Shown piece by piece: positions 1 through 7,827 of a DNA stretch of 50,331 bases. Every line of letters starts with the position of its first letter. Positions within the stretch are counted from its first letter, which is position 1. The position numbers and the translations under genes are program-made. The stretch is from Roseococcus sp. Lineage in GTDB: Bacteria; Pseudomonadota; Alphaproteobacteria; Acetobacterales; Acetobacteraceae. The notes under the pieces were generated by a model. It saw only the letters and a program-made list of their open reading frames with translations, was not told the origin of the DNA and did not search any database. The stretch is taken from contig NZ_JAIEQY010000258.1 in the NCBI RefSeq assembly GCF_019747315.1, positions 1-50,331 on the forward strand, read 5' to 3'.

Positions 1-764
1 CCGGCGCCGCGGGTGCCGCCGCCGCCGCGCGCCCGGCCGCCGCGGGCGGCTTCCTCTCGCGCAACCCGATGATGGCCGGCCTCATGGGCGGGCTGCTCGG
101 CGCCGGCATCTTTGGCTTGCTGGCCGGTGGCGGCTTCTTCTCGGGCCTGGGCAGCCTCGCCGGGATCATGGGCTTCCTGTTCCAGCTCGCGATCATCGGC
201 GGCCTCGTCTTCCTTGCGGTGGCCCTGTTCCGCCGCTTCCGCCAGCAGCCCGCCCCGGCCGGCATGCCCAACAGCATGATGCGCGAGCAGCAGGACGCCC
301 CGCGCAGCCCGATGATGGGCGGCGGCATGGGCCGTGGCCCAGCGCAGCCGGTGGACGAGGTCGGCATCCAGGCGGCCGACTTCCAGGCCTTCGAGCGCAA
401 CCTCGTCGAGATCAACGCCGCCTGGTCGCGTGAGGACGTCTCGGCCCTGTCGCGCCTCGCGACGCCGGAGATGGTGCAGTTCTTCCGCGACGACTATGCG
501 GCGCTGGCCGAGCGTGGCTGGAAGAACGAGACGCGCGACGTGAAGCTCGAGCAGGGCGACCTGGCCGAGGCCTGGAACGAGGGCCCGCGCGACTACGCCA
601 CCGTCGCCATGCGGATGAGCCTCGTGGATTGGACGCGCGACGTGAAGACCGGCGCCATCACCGAGGGCGACCCGAATGCCCGCACCGAGCAGACCGAGCT
701 CTGGACCTTCGTGCGCGTGCAGGGCGGCCCCTGGGTGCTCAGCGCGATCCAGCAGACGCAGTAA
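1..764 (+). CDS. Tim44-like domain membrane protein (5' end outside window)
   Basis: The reading frame is open from the left edge of the window, so the true N-terminus is missing; the first internal Met is at 69. The visible part starts with an Ala/Gly/Pro-rich stretch and then a long Gly/Leu-rich hydrophobic segment (69-230) that can span the membrane. An Arg/Met/Pro-rich linker follows, and the last ~130 residues (from about 365) form a Tim44-like fold with acidic and aromatic positions and a C-terminal WVLSAIQQ strand. Bacterial proteins of this layout are membrane-anchored and of poorly known function. A good hairpin-T terminator follows directly, so this is the last gene of its unit. Confidence 0.8.
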   Translation, partial: GAAGAAAAARPAAAGGFLSRNPMMAGLMGGLLGAGIFGLLAGGGFFSGLGSLAGIMGFLFQLAIIGGLVFLAVALFRRFRQQPAPAGMPNSMMREQQDAPRSPMMGGGMGRGPAQPVDEVGIQAADFQAFERNLVEINAAWSREDVSALSRLATPEMVQFFRDDYAALAERGWKNETRDVKLEQGDLAEAWNEGPRDYATVAMRMSLVDWTRDVKTGAITEGDPNARTEQTELWTFVRVQGGPWVLSAIQQTQ

Positions 765-789
765 GCAGGCAGGTCTTCGGGCCTGATGC

Positions 790-820
790 CCCCCGGCTCG
801 CGAGGGCCGGGGGTTTTTTT
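790..820 (+). terminator. Rho-independent terminator after the Tim44-domain gene
   Basis: CCCCCGGC (790-797) pairs perfectly with GCCGGGGG (806-813) around an 8-base loop, and seven T residues follow (814-820). It lies 26 bases after the stop codon at 764. Confidence 0.9.
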
Positions 821-958
821 ATGCGCGCGCGGCATGCTGCACCGCACGGTCTTGCGGCGGTGCAGCACGGGATTGCGTTGCAACCTGCGCGGGCGATGGC
901 GCAGGCTTCCCCTCTTGGTTTCGACTTGGGTTTTCAAGCTGGGAGAGGAAAAAACACC

Positions 959-1396
959 ATGGTGATTTCCAACATCCTGCGCGGCAAGGGCAGCCAGGTC
1001 ATCTCCGTCCGCACCGGTGATTGCATTGCCTCCATCACCCGCACGCTGGCGCAGCACCGCATCGGCGCCGTGCTGGTGGTGGAAGCGGATGGCACCGTGC
1101 TCGGCATCGTCAGCGAGCGTGACATCGTCCGCGCCATGGCCGCGATGGGCGAGGCGGTGAGCCGCATGACCGCCGGCCAGCTGATGACGCGGGTGCTGCA
1201 CACGGTGACGCCGCACAGCTCCGTCCAGGAAGCGCTGCAGACCATGACGGACCGCCGCGTGCGCCATCTGCCGGTGCTGGATGGCGAAGGCCACCTGGTC
1301 GGCATGGTCTCGATCGGTGACCTGGTGAAGGCACGCATCGCCGAGGCCGAGCAGGAGACCGAGGAACTGAAGCACTACGTCGCCACTGCCGGCTGA
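959..1396 (+). CDS. CBS-domain pair protein
   Basis: This 145-residue protein consists almost entirely of two CBS motifs. The first runs from about residue 10 to 65 (ending GIVSERDIVRAMA) and the second from about 75 to 130 (RVRHLPVLDGEGHLVGMVSIGDLVK). Such stand-alone pairs bind adenine nucleotides and sense energy state, but no ligand can be assigned here. I chose the ATG at 959 because GAGAGGA lies just upstream and the CBS fold begins almost at once; the frame is open further upstream but without family resemblance. The stop codon falls inside a 24-base tandem repeat. The gene stands alone between a terminator and that repeat. Confidence 0.88.
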   Translation: MVISNILRGKGSQVISVRTGDCIASITRTLAQHRIGAVLVVEADGTVLGIVSERDIVRAMAAMGEAVSRMTAGQLMTRVLHTVTPHSSVQEALQTMTDRRVRHLPVLDGEGHLVGMVSIGDLVKARIAEAEQETEELKHYVATAG

Positions 1397-1455
1397 GCCG
1401 GCCAAGCTCGCTCCGGCTGAGCCGGCCAAGCTCGCTCCGGCTGAGCCGGTCAGGC
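1393..1455. repeat. 24-bp tandem repeat at the end of the CBS gene
   Basis: The unit at 1393-1416 (CTGAGCCGGCCAAGCTCGCT then CCGG) is repeated exactly at 1417-1440, and a diverging third copy begins at 1441 (CTGAGCCGGTCAGGC). The first unit contains the TGA stop of the CBS gene (1394-1396). The array then runs into untranslated sequence. It looks like slippage expansion and could vary in copy number. Confidence 0.85.
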
Positions 1456-1522
1456 TTGCGCTGACGCAAGGACGACGGCCCGCCGGCATGATCCGATGCA
1501 TCCATCGCATTGGAGACACGAC

Positions 1523-1789
1523 ATGAACCATCGCCACCGCAAGATCCTGCACGCAATCTTCGCGCATCCGCTGAATCACAACCTCGACCCCAAATCCGTC
1601 GAGAACCTGCTGACGGAGCTGGGGGCGGAGCTGCATCACGCCGGCAGCGGCGCCCTGCGCATCACGCTGAACGGCGCGCAGGACAGCGTGCATCTGGGCC
1701 CGCATTCCATCGCGGGTGACCAGGTGATGCGACTGCGCAAGCTGATCGATGCGGCGGGGGTGGAGCCGGAGCGGGATTACCCGCTTTAG
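1523..1789 (+). CDS. Small HicA-like (double-stranded-RNA-binding fold) protein
   Basis: This is an 88-residue protein. Its order of an N-terminal helix, SVENLLTELGAEL, a short strand pair around GSGALRITLNG, then HLGPHS and a C-terminal helix (QVMRLRKLIDAAGV) resembles HicA mRNA-interferase-type proteins. The catalytic Gly-Ser-His motif of active HicA toxins is not present: it reads Gly-Ser-Gly. No HicB-like antitoxin lies beside it. It may therefore be a non-toxic relative. The ATG at 1523 is preceded by GGAGA at 1512-1516; an upstream in-frame ATG at 1496 has no such site. Function unknown. Confidence 0.6.
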   Translation: MNHRHRKILHAIFAHPLNHNLDPKSVENLLTELGAELHHAGSGALRITLNGAQDSVHLGPHSIAGDQVMRLRKLIDAAGVEPERDYPL

Positions 1790-1814
1790 CCCCTCCCGGC
1801 CCCCTCAACCCCCC

Positions 1815-1920
1815 GGCTAGAGCATGTTCCGTTCGCAAGGGCTCACGTCACCAGCTCTAGCCCATTGTTTTCCGAGCATCTTTTCCAAACGATCCCGTTT
1901 GAACGGATGATGCTCTAGCC
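1815..1920. repeat. Palindromic intergenic element bounded by 11-bp inverted repeats
   Basis: GGCTAGAGCAT (1815-1825) is repeated inverted as ATGCTCTAGCC (1910-1920). An internal AGCTCTAGCCC (1852-1862) and an imperfect palindrome near 1891-1908 (CCCGTTTGAACGG core) lie between. The right arm contains the stop codon of the following minus-strand gene (1915-1917). A 13-base match to the right arm, AGAGCATCATCCG, recurs at 14321-14333 upstream of mnmG. Elements with an AGAGCATNAT core are common between genes in alphaproteobacteria. Confidence 0.7.
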
Positions 1921-2808
1921 ATTCCCGCCCGTCAGGGTCTGGTTGGCCAGGCGCTCCGCCAGCTTCGCCACGGCGGTGTGGTCCTCGCCGGGGCCCAGAT
2001 GCGTCGCTGCCGCCGCCCATAGCTCACGCGTCAGGGCGGAGAGCGGGGTGGGCACGCCGGCTTCCTTGCCGACCTCGATGGCGATGGAGAGATCCTTCAC
2101 CATCAGGTCCAGCCCGAAGCCGGAATCGAAGCGGCGCGAGAGCACGAATTGCCGGAATTTCTTCTGGGTGGAGTTGTTCATGCCGGTGGAGCTGTTCAGC
2201 ACATCCACCATCAGCCCCGGCTCCAGCCCCAGCTTCTGGCCGATGAGCAGCGCCTCGATGCCGATCAGGAAGCCGCCGGCGCTGACCAGGTTGTTCAGCG
2301 CCTTCATCGCCTGGCCGGCGCCGATCCCGCCACAACGGTGCAGCGAGGTGCCCATGGCGCGCAGGATGGGCTCGGCCGCGTCGAGATCCGCCGCCTCGCC
2401 GCCCAGCATGATCGCCAACTCACCGGATTTCGCGCGCGGCACGCCGCCGGAGACGGGGCCATCCACCATGCGGATGCCGCGCGTCGCCAGCCGCGCCGCG
2501 ATCTCGCGCGTGCGGCTGGGATTGCCGGAGGTCATGTCGATGAAGAGCGCGCCTTCCGGCAGGGCCGGCAGCACGGCATCGGCGACAAGCGCCACCTCCT
2601 TGCTGGTGGGCAGGATGCAGAGAAAGGCCTCGGCGCCCTTCGCCGCTTCGGTGGGGGAGGCGGCGGCCTGGCCGCCGATCTCGCCGACAAAGCGCGCCAC
2701 CCGCTCGGCCGAGATGTCGCTGACGGTGACATCAAAGCCGGCCTTGACCAGATTGGCGGCCATCGGCCAGCCCATATTGCCGATGCCGGCAAAGGCGACG
2801 CGCTTCAT
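1915..2808 (-). CDS. NAD(P)-dependent 3-hydroxyisobutyrate-dehydrogenase-family oxidoreductase
   Basis: The 297-residue protein has the beta-hydroxyacid dehydrogenase layout. The N-terminal Rossmann motif is GIGNMGWPMAANL (residues 8-20), the substrate-binding motif is DGPVSGG (116-122), and the catalytic lysine is K169 in GAGQAMKALNNL, followed by an all-helical C-terminal half. Family members oxidise short beta-hydroxy acids such as 3-hydroxyisobutyrate, tartronate semialdehyde or gamma-hydroxybutyrate relatives; the substrate cannot be decided here. The gene lies 3 bases downstream of the carboxymuconolactone-decarboxylase-like gene on the same strand, so the two are probably cotranscribed. 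Its stop codon lies within the inverted-repeat element at 1815-1920. Confidence 0.88.
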   Translation of the reverse strand: MKRVAFAGIGNMGWPMAANLVKAGFDVTVSDISAERVARFVGEIGGQAAASPTEAAKGAEAFLCILPTSKEVALVADAVLPALPEGALFIDMTSGNPSRTREIAARLATRGIRMVDGPVSGGVPRAKSGELAIMLGGEAADLDAAEPILRAMGTSLHRCGGIGAGQAMKALNNLVSAGGFLIGIEALLIGQKLGLEPGLMVDVLNSSTGMNNSTQKKFRQFVLSRRFDSGFGLDLMVKDLSIAIEVGKEAGVPTPLSALTRELWAAAATHLGPGEDHTAVAKLAERLANQTLTGGNG

Positions 2809-2811
2809 GGC

Positions 2812-3324
2812 CTACTTCTTCGCCTTGGGGGCGGCGGGCTTCTTCACACCGGGCTTGGCGGCGGCGACCTTCTTCGGCGCAGCGACGGCCTTGGGCGCGG
2901 CCTTCGGCTTCTTCGCAGGCTTGGGTTCCTTGGGCTTGATCGCGCCCTCGGCCAGCAGAACCTCATGCGTCGCCTTGAAGGCGTCGAGTGCCGCGGGGAT
3001 GCCGCAATAGGCGGCGGCGTGGCTCAGCGTCGCGCGGATTTCGTCGACGCTCACGCCATTGGCCAGCGCGCCCTTCACATGCAGCTTCACCTCGGGAATC
3101 TTGCCGAGTGCCGTGAGCATGGCGAGGTTGATGATGGAGCGCGTCTTGCGGTCCAGCGTCGGGTCGCCCCAGGCCATGCCCCAGGCCCAGCTGGTGGTGA
3201 TGCGCTGGAAGGCCATCATGAAGTCGTCGGCCTTGGCCATGCTGGCATCCACATATTCGGCGCCGAGCACGGCGCGGCGGATGGGCAGGCCCTTCTTGAA
3301 GAGCTTGTCGTCGTCGAGTGCCAT
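2812..3324 (-). CDS. Carboxymuconolactone-decarboxylase/AhpD-like protein with Lys/Ala-rich tail
   Basis: Residues about 30-125 match the carboxymuconolactone decarboxylase fold (DPTLDRKTRSIINLAMLTAL, HVKGALANGVSVDEI, HAAAYCGIPAALDAF). The single Cys is in AAYCGIP; there is no CxxC pair, so a peroxidase of the AhpD type is unlikely. From about residue 130 the protein continues for 40 residues in a Lys/Ala/Pro-rich, histone-H1-like tail. That tail is not part of the enzyme family and may bind nucleic acid or simply be disordered. The gene is followed at 3 bases by the dehydrogenase gene, suggesting one small catabolic unit. No complete aromatic pathway is nearby. Confidence 0.85.
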   Translation of the reverse strand: MALDDDKLFKKGLPIRRAVLGAEYVDASMAKADDFMMAFQRITTSWAWGMAWGDPTLDRKTRSIINLAMLTALGKIPEVKLHVKGALANGVSVDEIRATLSHAAAYCGIPAALDAFKATHEVLLAEGAIKPKEPKPAKKPKAAPKAVAAPKKVAAAKPGVKKPAAPKAKK

Positions 3325-3394
3325 GGAGATTTCCCCTTCGTTCCAGGATGTCGCAGGCTACGCGCCGGCTGAAACGGGTCAATGGGAGGCAGGC

Positions 3395-4276
3395 ATGTTC
3401 TTCGAGGGATTCACGCTCGAAACGCGGTTGGTGGATGGCATGGCGGTGCGCTTCCGGCGCGGCGGCAGCGGCCCGCCCTTGCTGCTGCTGCACGGCAACC
3501 CGCAGACGCATGCGATGTGGCACCGCGTGGCGCCGCAGCTGGCGCAGCGCTTCACCGTCATCGCCGCCGATATCCGTGGCTATGGCTTCTCCGCGAAGCC
3601 CGGCCCCAGCGCCGACCACGCGCCCTATTCCAAGCGCGAGATGGCGAAGGATGTGGTGGGGCTGATGCGGGAGCTGGGCTTTGAGAGCTTCAGCGTCGTC
3701 AGCCATGACCGCGGGGCGCGGCTGGCGCATCGCCTGGCGCTGGATCACGCGGACCGTGTCGAGAAGCTCTGCGTGATGGATATCGTCCCCACGCTGCATC
3801 ATTTCGAGCATGCCGACATGGCCTTCGGCCTCGGCTACTATCATTGGTTCTGGTTCGCCCAGCCGCATCCGGGGCCGGAGACGCTGATCAGCCAGGATGT
3901 GGAGGTCTGGTTCGACATCCACACCTCGCGCGAGCCCAAGGATCGCAGCTTCTTCCACCCCGAGGCGCGGGCCGATTACCTGGCGGCACTGCGCCTGCCG
4001 GGCACCGTCACCGCCATCTGCGAGGATTACCGCGCGGCGGCCGGTATCGACCTCGTGCATGACCGCGCCAGCCGCGCGGCGGGCGAGCGGTTGGCCTGCC
4101 CGGTGCTGGCGCTCTGGGGCGCCAAGGGGAAGATCGGGCAATGGTATGAGCCGCTGGCGGTGTGGCGCAGCTATGCCAGCGGGCCGGTGAGCGGCCAGGC
4201 GGTGCCGAGCGGGCATTACCTGGCGGAAGAGGCGCCTGAGGAAGTTTTGGCGGCGTTGGGGGAGTTTCTGGGATAG
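3395..4276 (+). CDS. Alpha/beta hydrolase, probable haloacetate (fluoroacetate) dehalogenase
   Basis: The 293-residue protein has the fluoroacetate dehalogenase signature. HGNPQTH is at 33-39, the nucleophile Asp105 is in SHDRGAR with Arg106 and Arg109 (carboxylate binding), the supporting Asp129 is in MDIVPT, and His150-Trp151 with Tyr212 (CEDYRA) match the halide pocket. The base is His274 in GHYLAEEAPEE. The nucleophile is Asp rather than Ser, which favours a dehalogenase (or epoxide hydrolase relative) over an esterase. Known members hydrolyse haloacetates to glycolate and halide in the cytoplasm; substrate here is inferred. The ATG at 3395 follows GGGAGGCAGG. It runs divergently from the gene ending at 2812. 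Confidence 0.82.
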   Translation: MFFEGFTLETRLVDGMAVRFRRGGSGPPLLLLHGNPQTHAMWHRVAPQLAQRFTVIAADIRGYGFSAKPGPSADHAPYSKREMAKDVVGLMRELGFESFSVVSHDRGARLAHRLALDHADRVEKLCVMDIVPTLHHFEHADMAFGLGYYHWFWFAQPHPGPETLISQDVEVWFDIHTSREPKDRSFFHPEARADYLAALRLPGTVTAICEDYRAAAGIDLVHDRASRAAGERLACPVLALWGAKGKIGQWYEPLAVWRSYASGPVSGQAVPSGHYLAEEAPEEVLAALGEFLG

Positions 4277-4320
4277 AAAAAAGGGCCTCCGGCGGCTGGG
4301 GCCAGGGCCCCAGACCCCGA
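4277..4320. terminator. GC palindrome between convergent genes (probable terminator)
   Basis: CTGGGGCC (4296-4303) pairs with GGCCCCAG (4306-4313), flanked by GGCCTCCGGCGG and ACCCC. A run of A at 4277-4282 gives a T run on the minus strand, so it would best terminate the gene ending at 4321. The same 35-base sequence recurs twice, inverted, at 41296-41378, so it is a dispersed element. Confidence 0.7.
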
Positions 4321-4887
4321 TTATTGGCGCAGGACCGGGGGAAGCAACGCTGTCGGGCGGTTCGCCGCCGTGCAGTGGTCGTTGTCGCGGCGGCGGACGC
4401 CGAAGCGCAGGCCGGTGGGGTCCAGCGCGATCAGGTCATGATCCTCGCGGCACTGGGCGACGGGCTTCCAATTCGCGCAGCCGGTGAGGGAGATATCCAC
4501 CTCCTGGTTCGGGCGCAGGTTGCAGTCGCCGAAGCCGAAGGCGCGGATCAGGGCGGGATCCTCGGTCAGCAGGGTCACGAATTTTGCGTCCTCGTAGAAC
4601 ACCGCCTCGAAGGCGCCCGGCACGGCGGCGGAGTCTGCGCCGATGCGGTAGGGGCCATGGGTGCGAAAGCGAAAGGTGGGGCGCAGCATTTGTGGGTCCA
4701 GGGCATGGGTGAAGACCAGGCTCCATTGGCCCTTCTCGAAGGTGAAGCGGCGGGTGCCATAGCCGCCATACCAGGGCTCGGGCTCCGGGCTGGCGAAGGT
4801 GCCGGACAAGGTTTCGAGCGCGGCGCGCGGGGCCTGGGCGGCCAAAGGCGCGGCGATGAGGAGCAGGGCGCAAAGGGGACGCAGCAT
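4321..4887 (-). CDS. Exported protein of unknown function (possibly APCDD1-like)
   Basis: The 188-residue protein begins with a clear signal peptide (MLRPLCALLLIAAPLAAQA). The mature part is rich in aromatic residues and strands. Its repeated pattern, TFEKGQWSLVFTHALDP, FRFRTHGPYRIG, and single Cys residues in GDCNLRP, TGCANW and AQCRED, recalls the beta-rich APCDD1-type fold. I am not certain of this match, and no enzyme activity can be assigned. The start at 4887 is chosen for the signal peptide; the open frame upstream has no family resemblance. An A/T-rich stretch at about 4970-5030 upstream may hold its promoter. Confidence 0.65.
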   Translation of the reverse strand: MLRPLCALLLIAAPLAAQAPRAALETLSGTFASPEPEPWYGGYGTRRFTFEKGQWSLVFTHALDPQMLRPTFRFRTHGPYRIGADSAAVPGAFEAVFYEDAKFVTLLTEDPALIRAFGFGDCNLRPNQEVDISLTGCANWKPVAQCREDHDLIALDPTGLRFGVRRRDNDHCTAANRPTALLPPVLRQ

Positions 4888-5110
4888 GGGAGGGCTCTCC
4901 GTTCGGCGTGGCCCGATGCCGCCGCCTGTCCTGATGAGCCGCGGGGCATGCGCATTTCGACACCCCATGCGAAAATCTTGACTTTCGAGGTATTTAGTCC
5001 TAGTGTAGTGGTGTTGTTTGGCAGCCAAATCCGGGTTTCTTCTGGCTTTGCCCAAGGCCCGTCTTTTGTCCGAATTCAACACGCCCGAACGGGAAGCCGC
5101 CTTACAGCTG

Positions 5111-5158
5111 GGGTCCGGGGCCTTTCGGCCCCGGCGGGTGCAGGGCGGAGCCCTGGCC
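5111..5158. repeat. Two-hairpin GC palindrome after ggt
   Basis: CCGGGGCC (5115-5122) pairs with GGCCCCGG (5127-5134). A second hairpin, CAGGGC (5141-5146) with GCCCTG (5150-5155), follows. On the minus strand it comes right after the stop of ggt and reads as the same two-hairpin unit seen at 33073-33114, with matching spacer bases. It is probably both a terminator and a copy of a dispersed family. Confidence 0.7.
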
Positions 5159-5159
5159 T

Positions 5160-6794
5160 TCAATCTCCCAGAGCCACCCCATCCCGCCGCGGATCCGCCG
5201 CCCCTTCCAGCCCGCCTCGAACGCGCCGGATCATCTGCAGCCCCGTGTTGATGTTCACCAACCGTGGCGCATGCCCCATGGCGGTCAGCGCTGGCGCCAG
5301 GCTGGCGGCGGCGGTGCCTTGTTCCAGCTCCACCGTGCCGTTCTGCGCGCCCAGGCGTGGGCGCGAGACGGCCTGCCAGGCGTTGTGGTTCCAGCCCAGG
5401 ATTTCCGCCAGCGCGCCGGCCACCGCATCGGGAATCCAGGCGCCGCCGCCGGCGCCGATCACGACCTCGGGCGCGCCTGTGGCGTCGAAGACGATGGTGG
5501 GGGCCATGGTCGTCGCCGGGCGCTTGCCGCCCTGCATGCGGTTGGGCGAGTTGCCTTGCGGGTTCACCGCGAAATTCGTGTTGCCGTTGTTGAGCGCCAC
5601 GCCCAACGCCAGGAGGTCAGCGCCGAAATTCAGGTTGTTGGTGGTGGTGAAGGCGACGGCGCCCCCCTCTGCATCCATCACCGAGATATGCGTGGTCATC
5701 GGCGCGTTCTCCGGCGTGCCGGGGGTGATGTCAGGGCGCGCTTCGCTGGGGCTGATGAGCGCCGCTCGGGCATCGAGGTAGCGGCGAGTTATCAGCGCAT
5801 CCTCCGGCACGGTGACGAAGCGCGGATCGCCCACCCAGCGGATGCGGTCGGCGCGGGCCAGGCGGCCGGCCTCGATCAGCAGATGCGCGGCTTCCGCGCT
5901 GCCGGGGGTGGCGGCGGCAAAGCCCGCACGCTCCAGCAGGCCGAGCTGCTGCAGCACGGCGACACCGCCGGAGGAGGGTGCCGCGGCGCTGCAGATGCGG
6001 CGCTCGAAGGCTTGGCCACAGAGCGCGTCGCGCGGGATGGCGCGGTAGGCGCGGAGGTCCTCGGCGGTGATCAGGCCGGGGATGGGGCCGCTGCGGGCGG
6101 CAGCCAGGAAGGCCTCGGCGAGCGGGCCCTCGCGCAGGGCGGCGCCGCCGCCGGCGGCCACCAGGCGAAGCGCCTCGGCCTGGGCCGGGTTGCGAAGGGG
6201 GTGGCCGATGGGGTGGGGCGTGCCATCCGCGGTGTAGAAGAGCGCGCGGAAGCCAGGGATCTGCCGCAGTGTGGCCGCGCGGGCGGTGAGGACCGCGTGG
6301 AGGTAGGGCGGCATGGGGAAGCCCCCCTCCGCCAGGCGGATCGCGGGGGCAAAGAGCTGGCCCCAGGGCAGGTGGCCGTGGCTGGCATGGCCGGCTTCGA
6401 GGGCGGCGATGCTGCCGGGAATCGCCACGGCGCGGCCGCTGCGCGCCACGCTGGGGGGCAGCCGCGTGCCATCCGTGTCGAGCGGCAGGGAGGGCGTGGC
6501 GGCGGCCGGGGCCTCAGCCACGCCATCCCAATGCAGCAGCCGGTGCGCCGCGGGGTCCCAGACCAGCAACAGCCCGCCCGAGAACAGGCCGGAGGCATGC
6601 GGCTCCACGACGCTCAACACCGCCTGGGCCGCCACGGCGGCATCCATCGCGCTGCCGCCGGCGCGCAGCATCGCCAGCCCCGCCTGGGAGGCGGCGGGAT
6701 GGGCGGTGGCGACCATCTGGCGGCTGGCGCGCGTGGCCTCGGCCTGGGCCAGGCCAGGGGAGAGCATCAGCAAAAGCAGCAAGAGAGCGCGCAT
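5160..6794 (-). CDS. ggt: Gamma-glutamyltransferase (periplasmic)
   Basis: The 544-residue precursor has a signal peptide (MRALLLLLLMLSPGLAQA) and the full transpeptidase layout. The large-subunit start is MVATAHPAASQAGLAML, with GGSAMDAAVAAQ and EPHASGLFSGG. The self-processing site sits before Thr367 in TTHISVMD, whose threonine becomes the N-terminal nucleophile of the small subunit. The C-terminal GNTNF and GKRPATTMAPT motifs are present. The enzyme cleaves gamma-glutamyl bonds of glutathione in the periplasm. A much longer open frame continues upstream of 6794, but only the Met at 6794 gives a signal peptide. It is transcribed divergently from the Bug gene at 6855. Confidence 0.9.
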   Translation of the reverse strand: MRALLLLLLMLSPGLAQAEATRASRQMVATAHPAASQAGLAMLRAGGSAMDAAVAAQAVLSVVEPHASGLFSGGLLLVWDPAAHRLLHWDGVAEAPAAATPSLPLDTDGTRLPPSVARSGRAVAIPGSIAALEAGHASHGHLPWGQLFAPAIRLAEGGFPMPPYLHAVLTARAATLRQIPGFRALFYTADGTPHPIGHPLRNPAQAEALRLVAAGGGAALREGPLAEAFLAAARSGPIPGLITAEDLRAYRAIPRDALCGQAFERRICSAAAPSSGGVAVLQQLGLLERAGFAAATPGSAEAAHLLIEAGRLARADRIRWVGDPRFVTVPEDALITRRYLDARAALISPSEARPDITPGTPENAPMTTHISVMDAEGGAVAFTTTNNLNFGADLLALGVALNNGNTNFAVNPQGNSPNRMQGGKRPATTMAPTIVFDATGAPEVVIGAGGGAWIPDAVAGALAEILGWNHNAWQAVSRPRLGAQNGTVELEQGTAAASLAPALTAMGHAPRLVNINTGLQMIRRVRGGLEGAADPRRDGVALGD

Positions 6795-6854
6795 GGTCGG
6801 GCTTCCGGTGCGGGGGGTTCTTCGCCACGATGGCGCAAGTCTCCGGAGTTCACC

Positions 6855-7793
6855 ATGCGCCGTCGTTCCCTGCTTGCCCTGCCCTTTCTGGCCATGCCTG
6901 CCGTGGCGCAGCCGCGCACCATCCGCGTGATCGTGCCCTTCGGGGCCGGCGGCATCATCGACGTGGCGTCGCGGCTGCTGGCCGAGCCGATGGGCTCCGA
7001 GCTCGGGCAGACCCTGCTGGTCGAGAATCAGCCGGGCGCCGGGGCGACGATCGGCGCGCGCAACGCGGCACGGGCGGCGCCGGACGGGCAGACCCTGCTG
7101 GTGAGCGGCGCTGCGCACGCGGTCATGCCGGCGCTCTACAATGACGCACCCGATCCGGCGCGGGATTTCACGCCGCTCACGCTCATTGCGCAGCAGCCCT
7201 TCCTGCTGGCGGTGCACCCTTCCAACCCCGCGCGCAGCCTGCCGGCTTTCCTGGCCTGGCTGCGGGAGAAGCGGGATAGGGCGACCTTCGGGACGACGGG
7301 AATCGGCGCGGCCTCGCATCTCGCGGGGGAGTTGCTGAAGAAGCTGGCGGGGGTGGATTTCACCGTGGTGCCCTATCGCGGCACGCCCCAGGCGGTGACG
7401 GACCTGACGGCCGGGCGACTGGACTTCATGATCGACAGCCAGACGCTGCTGGCGCCGCTGGCCCGTGGCGGCCAAGTGGTGGGGCTGGCGGTGACGACGC
7501 CCACACGCTCGGTGATGCTGCCGGAGCTGCCCAGCATCGCCGAGGCCGTGCCAGGTTTCGACAGCTCCTCCTGGCAGGGGATGTATGCGCCGGCGGGGCT
7601 GCCCGCCCCGCTGGCCGCGCGGCTGGTGGCGGCGGCCGAGGCGGCGCTGGCCCGACCGGAGCTGCAACGCCGCATGGCGGAATCGGGCTTGCAGCCCATG
7701 CCGACGGGGCCCGAGGCGCTGTCCCGCTTCCTGGCGGCGGAGACGGCGCGCTGGGTGCCCATTCTGCAGGCGACCGGCGCGCGAGGGGGTTGA
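6855..7793 (+). CDS. Tripartite tricarboxylate transporter (Bug-family) binding protein
   Basis: The 312-residue protein starts with a signal peptide (MRRRSLLALPFLAMPAVAQ) and has the Bug/TctC layout. Strand one is IRVIVPFGAGGIIDVASRLLA, then NQPGAGATIGARNAARAAPDG, then VVPYRGTPQAVTDLTAGRLDFMID. The two invariant loops that hold a carboxylate through water molecules are present (PFGAGG and the TTGIGAASH loop). Such periplasmic proteins bind small carboxylates, but the ligand is not predictable. No TctA/TctB membrane partners are in the window, so it is a stand-alone receptor. CGGAG precedes the ATG at 6855. Confidence 0.9.
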   Translation: MRRRSLLALPFLAMPAVAQPRTIRVIVPFGAGGIIDVASRLLAEPMGSELGQTLLVENQPGAGATIGARNAARAAPDGQTLLVSGAAHAVMPALYNDAPDPARDFTPLTLIAQQPFLLAVHPSNPARSLPAFLAWLREKRDRATFGTTGIGAASHLAGELLKKLAGVDFTVVPYRGTPQAVTDLTAGRLDFMIDSQTLLAPLARGGQVVGLAVTTPTRSVMLPELPSIAEAVPGFDSSSWQGMYAPAGLPAPLAARLVAAAEAALARPELQRRMAESGLQPMPTGPEALSRFLAAETARWVPILQATGARGG

Positions 7794-7827
7794 GGCGCAG
7801 GCCGGCTGTCTGTAGGTTCATAGCAGC

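Noticed and set aside
1523-1789. A HicAB toxin-antitoxin pair
   Set aside because: Only a HicA-like protein is present. The Gly-Ser-His motif is lost and no HicB-like gene lies on either side.
2149-3372. Plus-strand frame opposite the dehydrogenase and carboxymuconolactone-type genes
   Set aside because: It mirrors codon structure of the true minus-strand genes and shows no family motifs.
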